NCBI RefSeq assembly: GCF_933775445.1
Contig: NC_065874.1
Coordinates: forward strand, 34,890,093-34,954,092
Reading direction: 5' to 3'
Length of the DNA: 64,000 bases
DNA from: Argentina anserina
Lineage: Eukaryota > Streptophyta > Magnoliopsida > Rosales > Rosaceae
In this document: piece by piece, positions 50,288-63,692 of the stretch
Numbering within the stretch: the first letter of the stretch is position 1
Layout: each line of letters begins with the position of its first letter
Notes under the pieces: generated by a model
The model's database searches: none
The model's input: the letters and a program-made list of their open reading frames with translations, nothing else
Told to the model about the DNA's origin: nothing
Made by a program: the position numbers and the translations under genes

Positions 50288-53264
50288 TTACAGCAATTCT
50301 TCTTTTCTTTTAATTTCACCATCCGGGAACTGAATAATCTCTGTTATAGTTTTTTCAGCAGAAACTTCATCACTGCCCTGCAGAGGCTCCAAAGAATCTA
50401 CAATATCGCGCATTAGAGGCCTAGCTTTTGGGTTCCGGTTCAAACAATGGTAGACGAGCATGGCAGCCTTGTGCACTCCTTTAATTGGATATTCTCCTTC
50501 TAGTCTTGGATCAATGATGTTGAGCAACTTCTTCTTCTCTTTGAGCATGGGCAGAGCCCAATCAGTAAGGTTTTGCTCTCGAGCTGGCCGTGACTTGTCT
50601 AAAGATTTTCTTCCAGTCAGAAGTTCTAGTAGAACTACACCAAAGCTATAAACATCACTTCTAGGAGTAAGATGGCCTGCATAGAGATAGATGGTGTTAG
50701 TTTAAAAGCTATAACTTAGAGATCGAAGCAACTTCTTATAGCCTCGTTGATCACTAGTGGTCCAACATTATTTTCAATGGCATGTTTAAACATAATGCAT
50801 TAGTTTTGGATGGTAACACGGAAAATTAGATGGAATGATACTATGCTCACACAGTACCTAAGACATTCCTCCCAGGAACAAACAAATTAATTGAGAGGAA
50901 GCAGAAGAACATAAATATCTGTCTAGCTTTGTGATATAAGGACTGACCGGTCAAGATATACTCAGGTGCAGCATATCCATATGTCCCCATTATGCGTGTA
51001 GAAACATGAGATTTGTCCCCAACTGGTCCATCTTTTGCAAGGCCAAAGTCAGAAAGCTTTGCATTGTACTCCTGTTTTAGATAGGTGCACAAGAAAGTAC
51101 AATAGTATTTAAGCAAGTGAATTGGAATTACTTTTGCAGCACAAAGATTGTTTTACTTTTATTTAAGAAAAGTAGAGCAAGTATATATGTACCAGATCCA
51201 GCAGGATATTAGACGTTTTAAAATCACGATAGATGACCGGCTTCTCTGCATCATGGAGAAAGGCAAGCCCCTTAGCTGCACCAAACGCAATTTTCATCCT
51301 TATGGACCAAGGCAAAGGAAGCAGCACTCCTGGAAAGATGGAGGAAATATGGAACTGAGATAGTCTTAAGAATCGGCCCACAAACGTCCTAACAGGATAA
51401 TATTTTACTTTAACTAATGGCTTTTCTTGAGACAAATCTCGATCATTTATGTTTCTTCCGGATTGATCATGTCTTAGCATTTTGACCCCAAAAAAATTGG
51501 TACATGCACATGCCCTTTCAGGGGTTCATTTTAGGGATCATTTCGAGCTGAAACCAGCTATTAAAAGATCATACCATGATATCATTGAATTGTAGCATCA
51601 TATATTGGCACTGTATGACGATCATCTATGCCTCATCAGTCTTATTGCTTTACCAATTATTATATTTTGCCTCCCCAAAAGGAGTCCATAATTCCTCCAA
51701 GCACATATGCACTAATCAGAAAATGTTTATTGGAACTTACTAAAGAAGAAAGTGTGATTGGAAATGCTTAGAGACTTACTTGAAAATAAATTGTTTTCCA
51801 CACTACCCCGAGCCATGTACTCATATATCAGCACCCGCTGCTGGTCCTCACAGCAATATCCAATGAGTTTTACCAAATTTGGATGAGAAAGCTGCCCCAA
51901 AAATATGACTTCCGCCTAGAAATGCACAAAGCTCTAAATGAACCTGACATCATTTAACTATGCGTACACTACAGGAATGCATACAATGTGACAATGATGA
52001 ACTTGTAATCTTTTATTTGGCCTAATAGATTAAGGGATCAACCAGAAGATTACCAGCCATTCTCTGTGTCCTTGATAACTATTATCACCGTCATGAACCT
52101 TGACGGCAACTGGAAGGTGAGACAGTCCCTCTCTTAAATCCTCCGTTATGAAACCCTTATAAACACTTCCAAATCCTCCGCCACCCAACAGACGATCTTG
52201 CCTAAAGTTTGCAGTGATTATCTTTAGCTCATTAAATGTGAATGCGATCAATGGATTTGCAGCCGAATCACGACGTAGGATCTCAACTTCTTCAGGATTT
52301 GAAGGTAATTTACTATCATCCTCCCTAGGCTTCATTGAGGGGCTCTGGTCTTTTGGGGATTCTGAAAAGGAAGTTAAAGAGTATCAAATGCAATAAGAAG
52401 CAAGCATCAAACCATATTCCCTTCATCATAAACTCGACAGTGAATCCCATAGGAAGAGCTGACACGATTAGGAGAACGCAAAGAAGGAAAAAGGTGGATA
52501 TGGTTACGGCTTTTTGAAGGTCAATTTGTTAACAAATCAAGAACAATACACTACAGCAAGCAAAAATATCCATCATCTTCATGTAGAGATAAAAGATATA
52601 ACGAACAAAAAATGTGTGATTTTTACAACCTCCTATTCTGCAAGTTAGTTCTAGTAACAATATTCATACAACAGAGAAAGGTAAAAAGCTCAGTAATTTC
52701 TCAAAATAAGGAACAAACATAGAAAACAAAAGCAGAATGAAACGGAAATATATTACTTTTGAACCTCAAAAGAGACACTATCAGAAATAGCTAAAGCGAA
52801 TAGGGCACCATATAAGAATCTGGGGCACCTCACTATTTACAGGAAAGGTAAATCCTTTATAAGTGGACATATATAGGAACAGTGACAGTATATGTTGTTC
52901 ATTTTCTTTTGTCCTTTATATTACACAACAGAACTGCTGCATATATATACTAGAAACAAAAAAGGGTAACTTTGATCTCCAAATTTCACTAGAGATTCTT
53001 GTAGGAGGAAACCAGAATCCACAAACTATACGAGGATGAAAACAGAGCATGATCATTGGAGTCAAAAGTTCTATCTCTAATCACTTACTAATCGACAGAG
53101 ACAATAACAGAAACACAACCTCATATGCAGAATAACATAAAATAGAAGCCTTTTGATTCCAAAAGAAGAAGAAGCGAGGTTTAAGAGGAGCAACCTGACT
53201 TAGCATTGGATGAAACTCTGTGGACTGAAGGCTCCCCCCACCAGCTACACCAACAATTCCCCAT
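50288..53264 (-). CDS. PBL16: Receptor-like cytoplasmic kinase, RLCK-VII (PBL16-like)
   Basis: Six exons: 53264-53195, 52361-52054, 51915-51780, 51329-51193, 51071-50948, 50676-50288; 387 aa. The first small exon encodes [13 protein letters not shown]: Gly2 is a myristoylation site and Cys4/Cys6 probable palmitoylation sites, so the kinase should sit at the plasma membrane. Kinase motifs are complete: [20 protein letters not shown] with Lys111, [12 protein letters not shown] with Asp207 (Tyr replacing His of HRD, usual in this family), [10 protein letters not shown] with Asp225, activation loop THR-type site region [16 protein letters not shown], and [19 protein letters not shown]. These kinases relay immune and developmental signals from receptor kinases. 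Closeness to PBL16 is judged from remembered sequence ([21 protein letters not shown]) and from recalled synteny with At5g56460 near CPN60B3; a specific pathway is unknown. Confidence 0.94.
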
Positions 53265-56200
53265 CTTCCCAAACCAGAAACAACTCAAAGCCCACTTTCC
53301 TCACCAACCACCCATCACCATAACCAAGTTTGTGTCTTTGTTTCAGAAAGATGAAGAAACAAAAGTGAAGAATGAAGAAGGGTTCTGTTGGAGGAACTCT
53401 GTTGAATTGAATGGGTACAACCCAAACACAATTTGTTGTTGAAGAATGAGGGGAAGAGTAAGAGAGAATTCTTTCTTGGATGGTAATGATGGTGTGAGGG
53501 GTTGAGGTGGGTGCTGGTTCTTGGCCATGGCAGAAATGGGCCCACATTCACTCTTCGGGAGGTTTTTTGTTTGTTTTGTGTTTTTGATTCATTTGAATAT
53601 ATATTCTGGGCTTCCTCTAGTGCGCACAGCATACATAGCACATATGTCATCCATGGTCAATTCCCACCAGTCTTTTTCCATCACTTCTTTCTTTCTTTCT
53701 TCCATTTCCTACCATACTATGATACTAATACACTATGCTGCTTCCCAATTTATTCCCACTTTTTCATGGTATTAATCACACTCTTCCCCCATTTACTGGC
53801 CAATTTAGCTGCTACTACGTCACCTAACATTCATTATTGTACATAAATTCTTGTGATGGGAGAACTAGCTAGGGTGTGTACGTATATGAACTATATATTA
53901 ATGCTAAAATATAGACCAACCCACTTTCGGAACAATACATTGGATGATCAAACTGTCCTATAAGCACAGCACAAGTTCAGTTGGCTTTGTAATGAACTGA
54001 TTATAGGTCACACATGTATACCATAACTCATCTTCCTATCAGCTTAAACTCTAAGCCTGCCAATAACTTTTTCTTCCATGTACATATATGGTCAATTATA
54101 TGAGTCCGAATTTATAAAGTCGCTCCATTTGATTTTGGATGTTTCACGTTACGAATGTTCCATCCATCACCAAAATAAATAAAAAAGTATTTCCAATACC
54201 AAGTAATAGATTTACCGAATTGTTGAGCTGAGTAATTAAGCTGATTGGTTCTTGAGTACTATGCAAATGCTGACCCTCAAAGATCTGGGCAACGCGGTTT
54301 GAGATACAAATGAGAAGTGGTTCTCTTTTACAGAAAACTTGGGAACTCTGACCAGCTTTGGACGTGCATAGTACACAAAGATGGTCACTTTAAAAAGATA
54401 ACGGTGACTTGCGCAAGCAATTGACTCTGCTGTCGGTCTTAGCCTGAATATCAGGCTTCTGTATATGCAAGGCTTTTGTTTTGTGAACACGAAAAGTAGC
54501 AAGTAGCAAGGCTCCAGCTGTTGAAAGGTTTTGGTGTTGTTTTCTGGACATTCTGTGTATCAATACAGGGCCTTGTTAGCAAGGCATACATGTAAGGCTG
54601 GTGTTGGTGCACGCGTAACCCACATAGCCATTGTGTGTGCGCAGGTTTGACATTGACAGACAGACAGCACTAGCAATGTGGGTTGAGGGAATTAGCCGCA
54701 AACAAGGTGTTTGATGAATTGTCTCAGAGAGTTTAAGGCACTAATAAGCTGGCGTGCAGGCTTTTTTGCTTCTCTCGGTATGCATTTTCTTGAGACTAGT
54801 ATATTCTTAACGTCTAGTTAATTCTCCTATTTAGTTTGCTTGTCTGGTATATTCTTTATTCTAAAGAAATGGAATTTACAGAAAGTTCATGTAGCTATAA
54901 TAACTTGGGAAGTAGGAGAAGCTTGGTTTAGATTTAGATTAAGGTTATGTCCCACCCTGTATGATATGACTGACTACTGAGAAAGCTTGATATATTACAT
55001 ATATTCTAATTCTGAATCTGGTGAGGTTGATTCTTTCCAAATCTTTTTGGAGAAAAAATCAGTCACAATACTAGCTTAGGGCAAGTCAAAGTAAAAAGGA
55101 ATCAGGAATGTTATAGTGAATGGTGGGTGGGTCCATTAATCCAAGAAGATATCCAACCTCATGATCTAACATGGTGCTTGTCCCTTGTATTTTGGCTTTC
55201 TGTTTTCTACTGGAAAGCCCTGGAGATGAAGATGATGAGTTGATGACCACTTGCCTCTCACGCATGCGCCACCACACGCATGTCAATATATGTCTTTATT
55301 TATTGATTAGTAATATACATGCCAGTAGTGTATGTTGTTGATCATAATCGAATTAAGATTTATATCACATAATGGAATGTATTAGCTAGATACTAGAGTA
55401 GATAATGATAATTTTCAGTGTTATTACCGCCTTGATTCTTAACCAAAACTACAATTATAGAGGACTTTTCCACTATTTAGCACTGCTGTAAGTACTGGGA
55501 ACCAATCATTGCATATATCGATATATACTACTTGAGTCTCATATATTCCTGTTGCCTAATTTGATGCTTTGATTAGAAATTGACCCCATACTTATCTCCC
55601 AAGGACAACAGCATGCTAATTTGTTTTGTAGAAATTATCAAACTTGTCAAAATTGAGAGTTGGGGTAGGAAAGTCATTCACTGATCTGGGTATTTAGTTC
55701 ATATATTTTTATGACATGACTTTATTGAATCCCCTTGAAAACCATGCAGCTAAGTAGATTGAACACAATAGTTTCTTTATACTAGCTAGCTATCTATATT
55801 TATCAGATAATTAAAGAACTGGTGATTAAAATGAATTCAATGCCTTCATTGTGCTTTCTGCTACCAGGTCGATCATATAACTGATACAAGCTCTTCTGCA
55901 CTTTACGTTGAATATATATATATATATACTCAGCAGTGTTGAACAACTTTAAGTAGGATGAAGATTTCAAAATTGCAAAATTATGAAAGAATTGCCAACT
56001 AGGGTAAGTAACCCTAGAAAAATAGTACCTATTGCTAGCTCCGAATTAGATGCTATATATCCCTCCTTTTCTGGTTAATTATCATCTGCAAAATTATTTC
56101 TATCTAGTTAGAAATAAGATGCTGTCCCTTAACTTATCTGCAAACATTTTGCTTTGTAAGTCATATGTTTGTTTCTATACTAGAATTGAAAAAACCAGTC

Positions 56201-57987
56201 CACCTAAAAAGTAGTTACCATGAAACTCATCCTCTCTGCGTGTTAAAGACATATGCTGGACTCTCATCAAGCTTACAGTTGATATATGTGAATACTGCTG
56301 ATAATTTCACTGCCCTATTATTTTCAGAGTCAAACTGCATGAAGTATGTAGCTAAACTTGAAAATGCAATAGTAGATTTGGAAAATCTGACATGAAAACA
56401 GTATTGCAGCAATATTGTTTCCATCCTTTTGTGTCACATATTTACATCAAACATTTTAGTTCTAGATGGCGAATTCTTGACTATCTGTTAAATGCCTTTA
56501 GAAAGATGTATCTCTTTATGCACACTTGAAATTTCTGCTTATGAAAGCAAACTAGATGTATATACTATTTAAATCATATTATGATTCCAGGAAGATGCAA
56601 TAATAGATTGCTATAGATGAGGATATCTTACAACAAAGCAAGTTCTTGACATTCATATGGAAGAGGACTTCATGATGTGAACTTTCAAGGTTTAACCGTG
56701 CTTCGAAAGTCTTAGGTTCTTGATTAAAATTCTTTGATTATGCTAGAGTTAGAATCGATTCACGCAATGTGTTAGGAGACTTTTCCCAACAGACAATGAT
56801 TTTGATCAAGTATAAGTTTGCTTCTTCTAGTGAGCATTGTATTCTTCATAAATCAGTATAGACCAGCAGAACATTGTATACACAACAGCTTGATCCTCCA
56901 GTAGCTGTACATCTTAGGGCATCATAACTGCATGAAATATATAGATTTCAATACAGTTTCCAGTAGATAAAGAAAGGTGATGAATTCATTATAAACCCTA
57001 GACTGCTCTACTTAGGAGAAGCATAACTAGTGGAAACACTAGAAATGAATGTGTTTTTGCAAGTTTTTGTGGTGCAATTGATCCATACTCATGTAGTCTA
57101 TGACTCTATGGACTTTTCTGAGCTAGAAAGTAGGGTTTATTAGTAAACTACAGGTTCTGTAGACAGTATCTGAGAAATGCAAGACAAAGTCCCTAAAAAT
57201 ATGGGGTTCAACACTACAACCTTTAAAAAGGTAAAACACAATAACAATATGGTATTATTCTTGGTAATATCATGTAAATTGGTCTATTTCAGTAAACATC
57301 CATAACTAGTATTATAACATGCTAGACCTTATTGTCTGTCAAGGATTTCCATTTAGTTTAGTAAGCCTTTGAACTTCCGAAGTAGATTTACTTTGCTGTG
57401 AAATTTTTATGTATCAGTGAAGATGCATTAATAGCATTCAATTATCAATAAGCATTTAAAAATGATCATATGCACGGAAATTTAGGACAGTTTTAGAGAT
57501 TATGTGCTTTATTACTCGATGATTATTCAAACTAAACCAATGCAGCTGACCAGCTGTTTAACTGATTTGGTGAAAAGGAAAATGGAAAAAGAAATCAACT
57601 TTTTATAGCTATTATGATGAAGGGCACTTGCATTTTTCTTAGCACTTTAGCAGCATTAATGGTAACTATAATGGAGGTCTGCAGTCCTCCTAAGATAAAG
57701 ATAGGTACAGTAGGTACTAGGTACTGTACTGCAGATGTACAAATTAGAAGGTTTATACCTTCATATTAATGTATATAGATAGCTAGCTTGAATGATAAAC
57801 TATCATCATGGCTTTGGAAGAGGGAATACTAGTGTTCTTGCAGCTTTGAAAGCCTTGGAACACACGCAGTATAGCAAGCATTGTTTGAAACTGAAATCTA
57901 CCCACTTGGAATTGGAAATCATAAATCATCTGTTACTCAACTCTATTTAATCTCAGCAATCCATGTGATACTTTGATAGGATACACA
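53265..57987. other. 4.7-kb divergent spacer, PBL16 and subtilase
   Basis: The left part (about 53.3-53.7 kb) is the PBL16 leader and promoter. The remainder is AT-rich with a (TA)n tract near 55914-55928 and no recognisable exon. Short open frames, such as 54236-54502 and 55086-55286 (minus), match no family or peptide-hormone motif I know. No tRNA, microRNA or transposon ends were identified. Confidence 0.5.
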
Positions 57988-60900
57988 ATGGCCACTAATT
58001 CTCAGTATTTTTGGGGTCTAATCCTCTCACTTGCACTATATTTTAATTATACATATTCGGCACCTCATGTAACTTTTCTGTACTCAAAACTCTAGTTTCA
58101 CTGTCTTTCATTTCCTCTCTAGATGTTACCTCCATTTGCTCCCATTTGTTTGAGTTTCTGCAGGTTTACATAGTCTATTTGGGGCTCAGTCATAATGTTC
58201 ATGAACCTCACCTGACTTCAGAACATCATGTTCAGCTCCTTTCCAAAGTTTTTGCCAGGTTTATGTTCATGCTGTGTTTCTCTGCATATACATAGTGATT
58301 CAATTCTTTATTTTGATCTAATGTTTTATGTATTTATTTGTATTTTTCATCTTTAGTGAAGAAGATGTTAAACGGTCAATGCTTTATAGCTACAAGCATA
58401 GTTTCTCAGGCTTTTCAGCAAAACTCAATTCCTCACAAGCAACCACCTTGGCCAGTAAGCCATTCTTTTCTTTCTTTTTTCTTAGGGTTTTCTGCATGCT
58501 TTTCTTTTCTTTTCTTTTCTCAATGTCCATGAGTTAGCTTATAATCTCAGTACTTGTTATAAAAATTGCATAGTTATTGATGTAAGACGAATCTAAATTG
58601 CAGAGATGAAAGGAGTGGTATCAGTTTTCAGAAGTAAGACACTGCAGTTGCACACAACTCGGAGTTGGGACTTCTTGGGCCTTAACCTGATCAGCAGCAC
58701 TAGTATGACTAGTGCAACGGCCTCTCCATTGCAACTAGCACATGGCCAAGACATCATAGTTGGGATTTTTGATACAGGTTTTTTTAATTTAACATGCATA
58801 TTATTTAATTATACATCTTCAATAGTTGACCGTAATTAACTCCTAGTATACTAATGCGTTTTTGTGATCATTAATTAGGTATATGGCCTGAATCAGAAAG
58901 TTTCCAAGAAGAGCCACATATGAGGCCTATCCCCACAACTTGGAAGGGAAACTGTGTGAAAGGAGAGATGTTTGAGCCCGCAAAAGCATGCAACCGAAAG
59001 CTAATTGGTGCCCGCTACTACCTGAAAGGCTTTGAAGAAGAATATGGGCCACTAAACGCTAGTGGCAATCCAGAATTTCGATCAGCTAGAGATTTTCTTG
59101 GTCATGGGACACACACAGCCTCTACAGCAGTGGGTTCGGTAGTGAAACAAAATGCAAGCTTCTATGGTTTTGCAGAGGGCACTGCACGGGGTGGAGCTCC
59201 TAGGGCTCGTCTAGCAGTGTACAAAGTTTGTTGGGGAAACAATTATAGTGGCAGGTGTACTGGAGCAGATATTCTTGCAGCTTTTGATGATGCTTTGCAT
59301 GATGGTGTTCATGTAATTTCAGCATCTATCGGATCACCACCACCATTAATACCATTCTTTGCATCAGAAGGTGTTATCGGTTCGTTTCATGCAATGCAGT
59401 TAGGTGTTAGTGTGGTGTTCTCAGCAGGTAATGAAGGGCCAGAACCATCACAGGTCACAAATGTTGCTCCTTGGAGCCTCTGTGTTGCTGCTTCCTCAAT
59501 TGACAGAATGTTCCCAACCAGGATTCTTCTAGATAATAAGCTCTCCATCATGGTAATTTTAATTTTTTTTGGCACGGTAATTTTAAAATTTTGGATAATA
59601 GATGTTGATCTATATAATAATATGCAGAACCTGATAATTAAAAAGTTGAAGATAATGTTTGGTTCTATATACGGTTGTCAATCTTGTTTGAGGTTATTGA
59701 TTATCAGTGTACAGCATCTACAGCTGTACTGCAGATACCCTCTCTATGATGTAATAATTTCCTAACTAAAGCTCTGCCAAGTTTTGACAAGGCAGCATAT
59801 GTATGCCGTGCCAGTAAATATATTTACTAGCTGATACTATTTTGTACAGGGAGAAAGCCTAATCAGAACACCTATCAATGCGAAATTGGCAGATGCGACG
59901 GTCTACTTTTATGATGGGTGACTTTCTTTTCTGTCGACTCTCCAGCTATCTGATTTCTGATATAACGACTTGTTGTAGTATTCAAGTGCAAAATATGTAT
60001 CTGTTATATATTCTACAGGATATGCACGTCAAGGAACTGGAATAAATCAAATTTTGCTACAAATAGAGTAATACTATGCTTCTCAACCATAGGACCGTAT
60101 GAAATTGGTGAGGCTGAAGTAGCTGCCAAGCTAGCCAATGCATCTGGTTTGATCTTTGTAGAACCGATGTTCAGGGAGCTTGGTGCTGACATCATCCCCT
60201 CAGTCCATGTCAACCTTGAGGAAGGGACTCGGATCTTGAACTATCTCGCTGAATCTCCTACGTAAGGCGACACCATGTATTGCATGTCTATCTTTGTATG
60301 TGCGAGTTTGCATTAGATGTAATACAAATGTTGTGAACTACACAGGAAGCCTGTTGTGCAGATAAAAGCAAGTAGAACTATCATCGGGAAGGCACCTGCC
60401 CCTAGAGTTGCATACTTCTCTTCAAGAGGTCCTAACTCACTTACACCTGATATCCTCAAGGTACAAATAATAGCTTCTCACGTTATTAGGAACAAGTAAA
60501 TGTGTCTGCTGGAGTGCTGGTCCATCCTCACATTTAGGAGGACACAGGCAGTACGTTTATACCTCATCTTTATAACTTGATCTTGATGTGTTATAATGTA
60601 ACAGCCAGATATAAGTGCTCCAGGAGTAAACATATTGGCAGCATGGCCCAATCAAACTTCTCCAACCTTGAGACGCGACGATAAACGATTAGTTAACTGG
60701 AATTTTCAGTCAGGAACATCAATGTCATGTCCTCATGTCTCTGGAGTTATTGCTCTCATCAAATCTGCACACCCCGATTGGTCTCCTGCAGCCATTCAAT
60801 CTGCTGTCATGACCACAGCATACACAAGGGACACATCATTCGATACCATCCTAGCCGATGGACCGATGAAAGCCTCCAACCCTTTTGACTTGGGTGCCGG

Positions 60901-61420
60901 TCACATAGACCCCATCAAGGCAATGGATCCGGGGCTTGTCTACGACATGAAAACAAGTGACTATGTCCACTTTTTATGCAACACTGGCTACACAGAAGAA
61001 CAGATAAACATGATAGTTCTCTGCCCTTCAGGAACTGACACAAGCTGTCCGCGAGTGCCGGAATCAAATGCCAATATAAACTACCCATCAATCACAGTTT
61101 CAAATCTCCAGTCAACTGTGACAATCAAGAGAAGGGTGCGTAATGTGGGCAAGAATAAGAACTCCATGTATTTTGGTACCATTTCTGAGCCTGATGGAGT
61201 GGAGGTAGTGATATGGCCTAGAGTTTTGGTATTCTCCTGGTTCAAAGCGGAAAACACATATTATATAACGCTGAAGCCACAGAAGAAGTCTCAAGGAAGA
61301 TATGATTTTGGAGAAATCGTTTGGTCTGATGGCTTCCACAAGGTAAGGAGTCCTTTGGTTGTTTGTGTCAACACTGCTGCTCAAGATTTCAATGAACCCC
61401 TGGACTTGAGCTACATGTGA
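57988..61420 (+). CDS. Subtilisin-like serine protease (SBT, S8A)
   Basis: Nine exons: 57988-58068, 58164-58258, 58357-58454, 58604-58777, 58879-59552, 59850-59917, 60019-60261, 60346-60460, 60605-61420; 787 aa. Exon 1 gives a signal peptide (MATNSQYFWGLILSLALYF). The I9 propeptide follows (VYIVYLGLSHN, SYKHSFSGFSAKL). The catalytic domain has Asp148 (GIFDTG), His225 (GHGTHTAS), oxyanion Asn334 (SAGNEGP) and Ser555 (SGTSMSCPHVSG), all intact, with a protease-associated domain inserted between His and Ser and a C-terminal fibronectin-III-like domain. It should be a secreted, self-activated apoplastic protease; substrates are unknown. Most plant subtilase genes have few or no introns, so nine exons points to an intron-rich branch, probably SBT3-like; I do not assign a number. 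Confidence 0.94.
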
Positions 61421-62069
61421 TCATTGAAGAAGCTGTTCGATACTACTCGATCTCCATTTCCCAAATTATGTGGCTGCTGCTAAGCCAAGTTTATATGTTA
61501 TTAATTGAACAAATATGTTTATGCATTTGTTTCTCCTCTGGAATCAACATAATGCTATTTCAAATTCACTTCAAATCTTCTATCAAAATCGGTTGGAAAA
61601 TGGCTCCAACATGCTGTGCTGTAATTCCCAAGTAGCAAAACAGTTAAAACTGGGACGGGGACATGTTCGTCCTTTTGTAAATTAGGGTTTCAAAACAAGG
61701 CTGCAACTAGTCAAATCCCCATCACCGCCCAATCAGGAGAAAGAGCACAAGGCACACGTCATGAATGCCATTCGTTACCCGCCACGTGGTTGTGCGAACC
61801 AATAGAATAGAGTCGATGAGCTGACAGCGTGACCCGCGGGTAATACGTGAGGGGAGTGGCGTTGGAGGAGCCGTGGTGCTATTTGAATCACCGCTTTTGG
61901 ATGAACAAAACCCTCTTTTTCCAAAAACCCAAACCCTTGGCGGCTGTGAGGACCCCGTTGTCTCTCTCTCTCTATCCAACTCTCCCTCTCTAATTTGGGA
62001 ATTTAGGGATTCGAGGGTTGCTCGGAGTCTCCTCCCTACGCGACAAGATCCAGCTATCAATTCACGGCC
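61421..62069. promoter_or_regulatory. Subtilase 3' UTR and ECT promoter/leader
   Basis: AGGGTTT at 61684-61690 and AAACCCT at 61908-61914 and 61931-61937 are telo-box motifs, frequent in promoters of genes for RNA metabolism and translation. A CT-rich leader (about 61960-61992) precedes the ECT start codon. The minus-strand open frame here is a shadow. Confidence 0.5.
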
Positions 62070-63692
62070 ATGGCCACCGTCGCTCCTCCCGCTGATCGTA
62101 TCCTTTTTTCCATCTATTGCTTTGCTTTGGATTTCGATCTGTTTTTTTTTACCTTATTGCTTTTCGATCCAATTTCATCTTCTCTGATTCTGTTTGCTCT
62201 TGTTTTAGATCGCTCTATTATTTTGTACTCTATCTATCTGCAGCTCGTCTCCCAACTCTGTGGCTATAGATTTGATGTTTTTTAATGCGTAGAAACTCAA
62301 GTCCTCTTGTTAATTTTGCATAATTTCTGCTTAATTCAAGTCCTCCGAGGCCTGTTTGTGTTGTTGTTGTTGTAGCTAGTCAATTGAGCTATTGAATTAC
62401 AATTCAGGTCGATACTGTCGCGTTGCTTCGTTGATTCTTCTGTTTGCTTATCATTACAAGATGATGAATTAGCTGTAGACCGAATTTGCAATTGCATGTG
62501 TTTCCTTCACTCTGATTGCTTTAGAAGCAGCAGATTTGCTTCAGAAGTTGTCATTAGATTCTCAGACCAAGACCCTGGAAATTCCAGAGCCTACAAAGAA
62601 GGTACTATGCATGCTTTACTAGTTTTCACTGACCAACTGGTTTTAGTTCAAGTCGATGATCTGACGTGTTCATTTTGCTTTCTCTGTGCAGCCTTCTGTC
62701 AACCAGTACGGGTCTATTGATTCTGGCAATGCTGCAAATGGTCAGATCCCATCTGACCGCTCTGTGACTCCACTGTCCACCGACTTCTTGGATCAGTCTT
62801 TCTCCTATCTCCCAAATGGTTATCCATCTACAGCCTATTACTATGGAGGTAAGCAGCGCAATTTTGTTTTCTGTTGATTATTACTTTGTCTGTGAAATTA
62901 TTGTCATGACACGAATGGTGTCCTTGTCCTGTGTTTTTAAGGCTATGATGGGACTGGAGACTGGGATGAGTACTCGAGATATGTGAATCCAGAGGGGGTA
63001 GATATGACTTCCGTAAGTTCTTTTCTTCTCATGATGGTTGCTCTGTTTTCCAGGTCGCACATCAGTTATTTACTAATTTGTAATTTTATTGTGCGCTTTT
63101 TTAGGGGGTTTATGGAGATAACGCGTCTCTTATGTACCACCACGGTTATGGGTATGCACCATATGGTCCTTATTCACCAGCAACTTCCCCTGTTCCGACT
63201 ATGGGAAATGATGGTCAATTGTATGGGCCTCAACACTACCAGTACCCGCCCTATTTCCAGCCACTGACTCCAACCAGTGGACCGTACACTCCTAGTCCTG
63301 TTGCCCCTCAGAATGAGGTATCCACTTCTTTAGCTGCTGACCAAAAGCCTCTGCCTGTGGAAACAGGTAATGGAATTTCTAATGGCATTGCAAATAATGG
63401 AAGTGTGAAAGGCAGTAATGGTTCTGCTCCCTTGTCAACATTTCAAACTACGTCTTTCAACTCCAACGGATCATACGGACGAGGTGCTTTGCCCACGCCT
63501 GTTCCTACTCCTGGTTACCAGGACCCAATATATGGTTACGACACAGTACATTCTCCAATTCCTTGGTTAGATGCCCCACTTTTTTCAGATGGGCATAGAC
63601 CTGTGCCAAATACACCCATTACATCAAACTCGTATGGCAACAGAATTCCATCTTTGAGGAATCAGAACTATCGTCCAAATTCTCACTTCATG
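62070..63692 (+). CDS. ECT2: YTH-domain m6A reader, ECT2/ECT4-like, N-terminal exons (partial)
   Basis: Five exons are visible: 62070-62097, 62525-62601, 62692-62848, 62942-63012, 63105-63692; 307 codons in continuous frame, then an intron running off the right edge. The start MATVAPPAD and then DLLQKLSLDS and EIPEPTKKPSVNQYG match the ECT2/ECT4 N-terminus. Next come conserved NPEGVDMTSGVYGDNASLMY and YGYAPYGPYSPATSP, followed by a long Tyr/Pro/Gly/Ser/Asn-rich disordered region with GYQDPIYGYD, of the type that drives condensate formation. The RNA-binding YTH domain, at the C-terminus, lies outside the window. The protein reads N6-methyladenosine in mRNA in the cytoplasm and controls organ growth rate and trichome branching in Arabidopsis. 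Features are shared with both ECT2 and ECT4, so the symbol is tentative. Confidence 0.92.

Noticed and set aside
55086..55286. 66-codon minus-strand frame considered as a small signalling peptide
   Set aside because: No signal peptide and no CLE, IDA, CEP, PIP or RGF-type motif at its C-terminus.
61722..62060. 112-codon minus-strand frame between subtilase and ECT
   Set aside because: It lies over the ECT leader and promoter on the opposite strand and shows no known domain.
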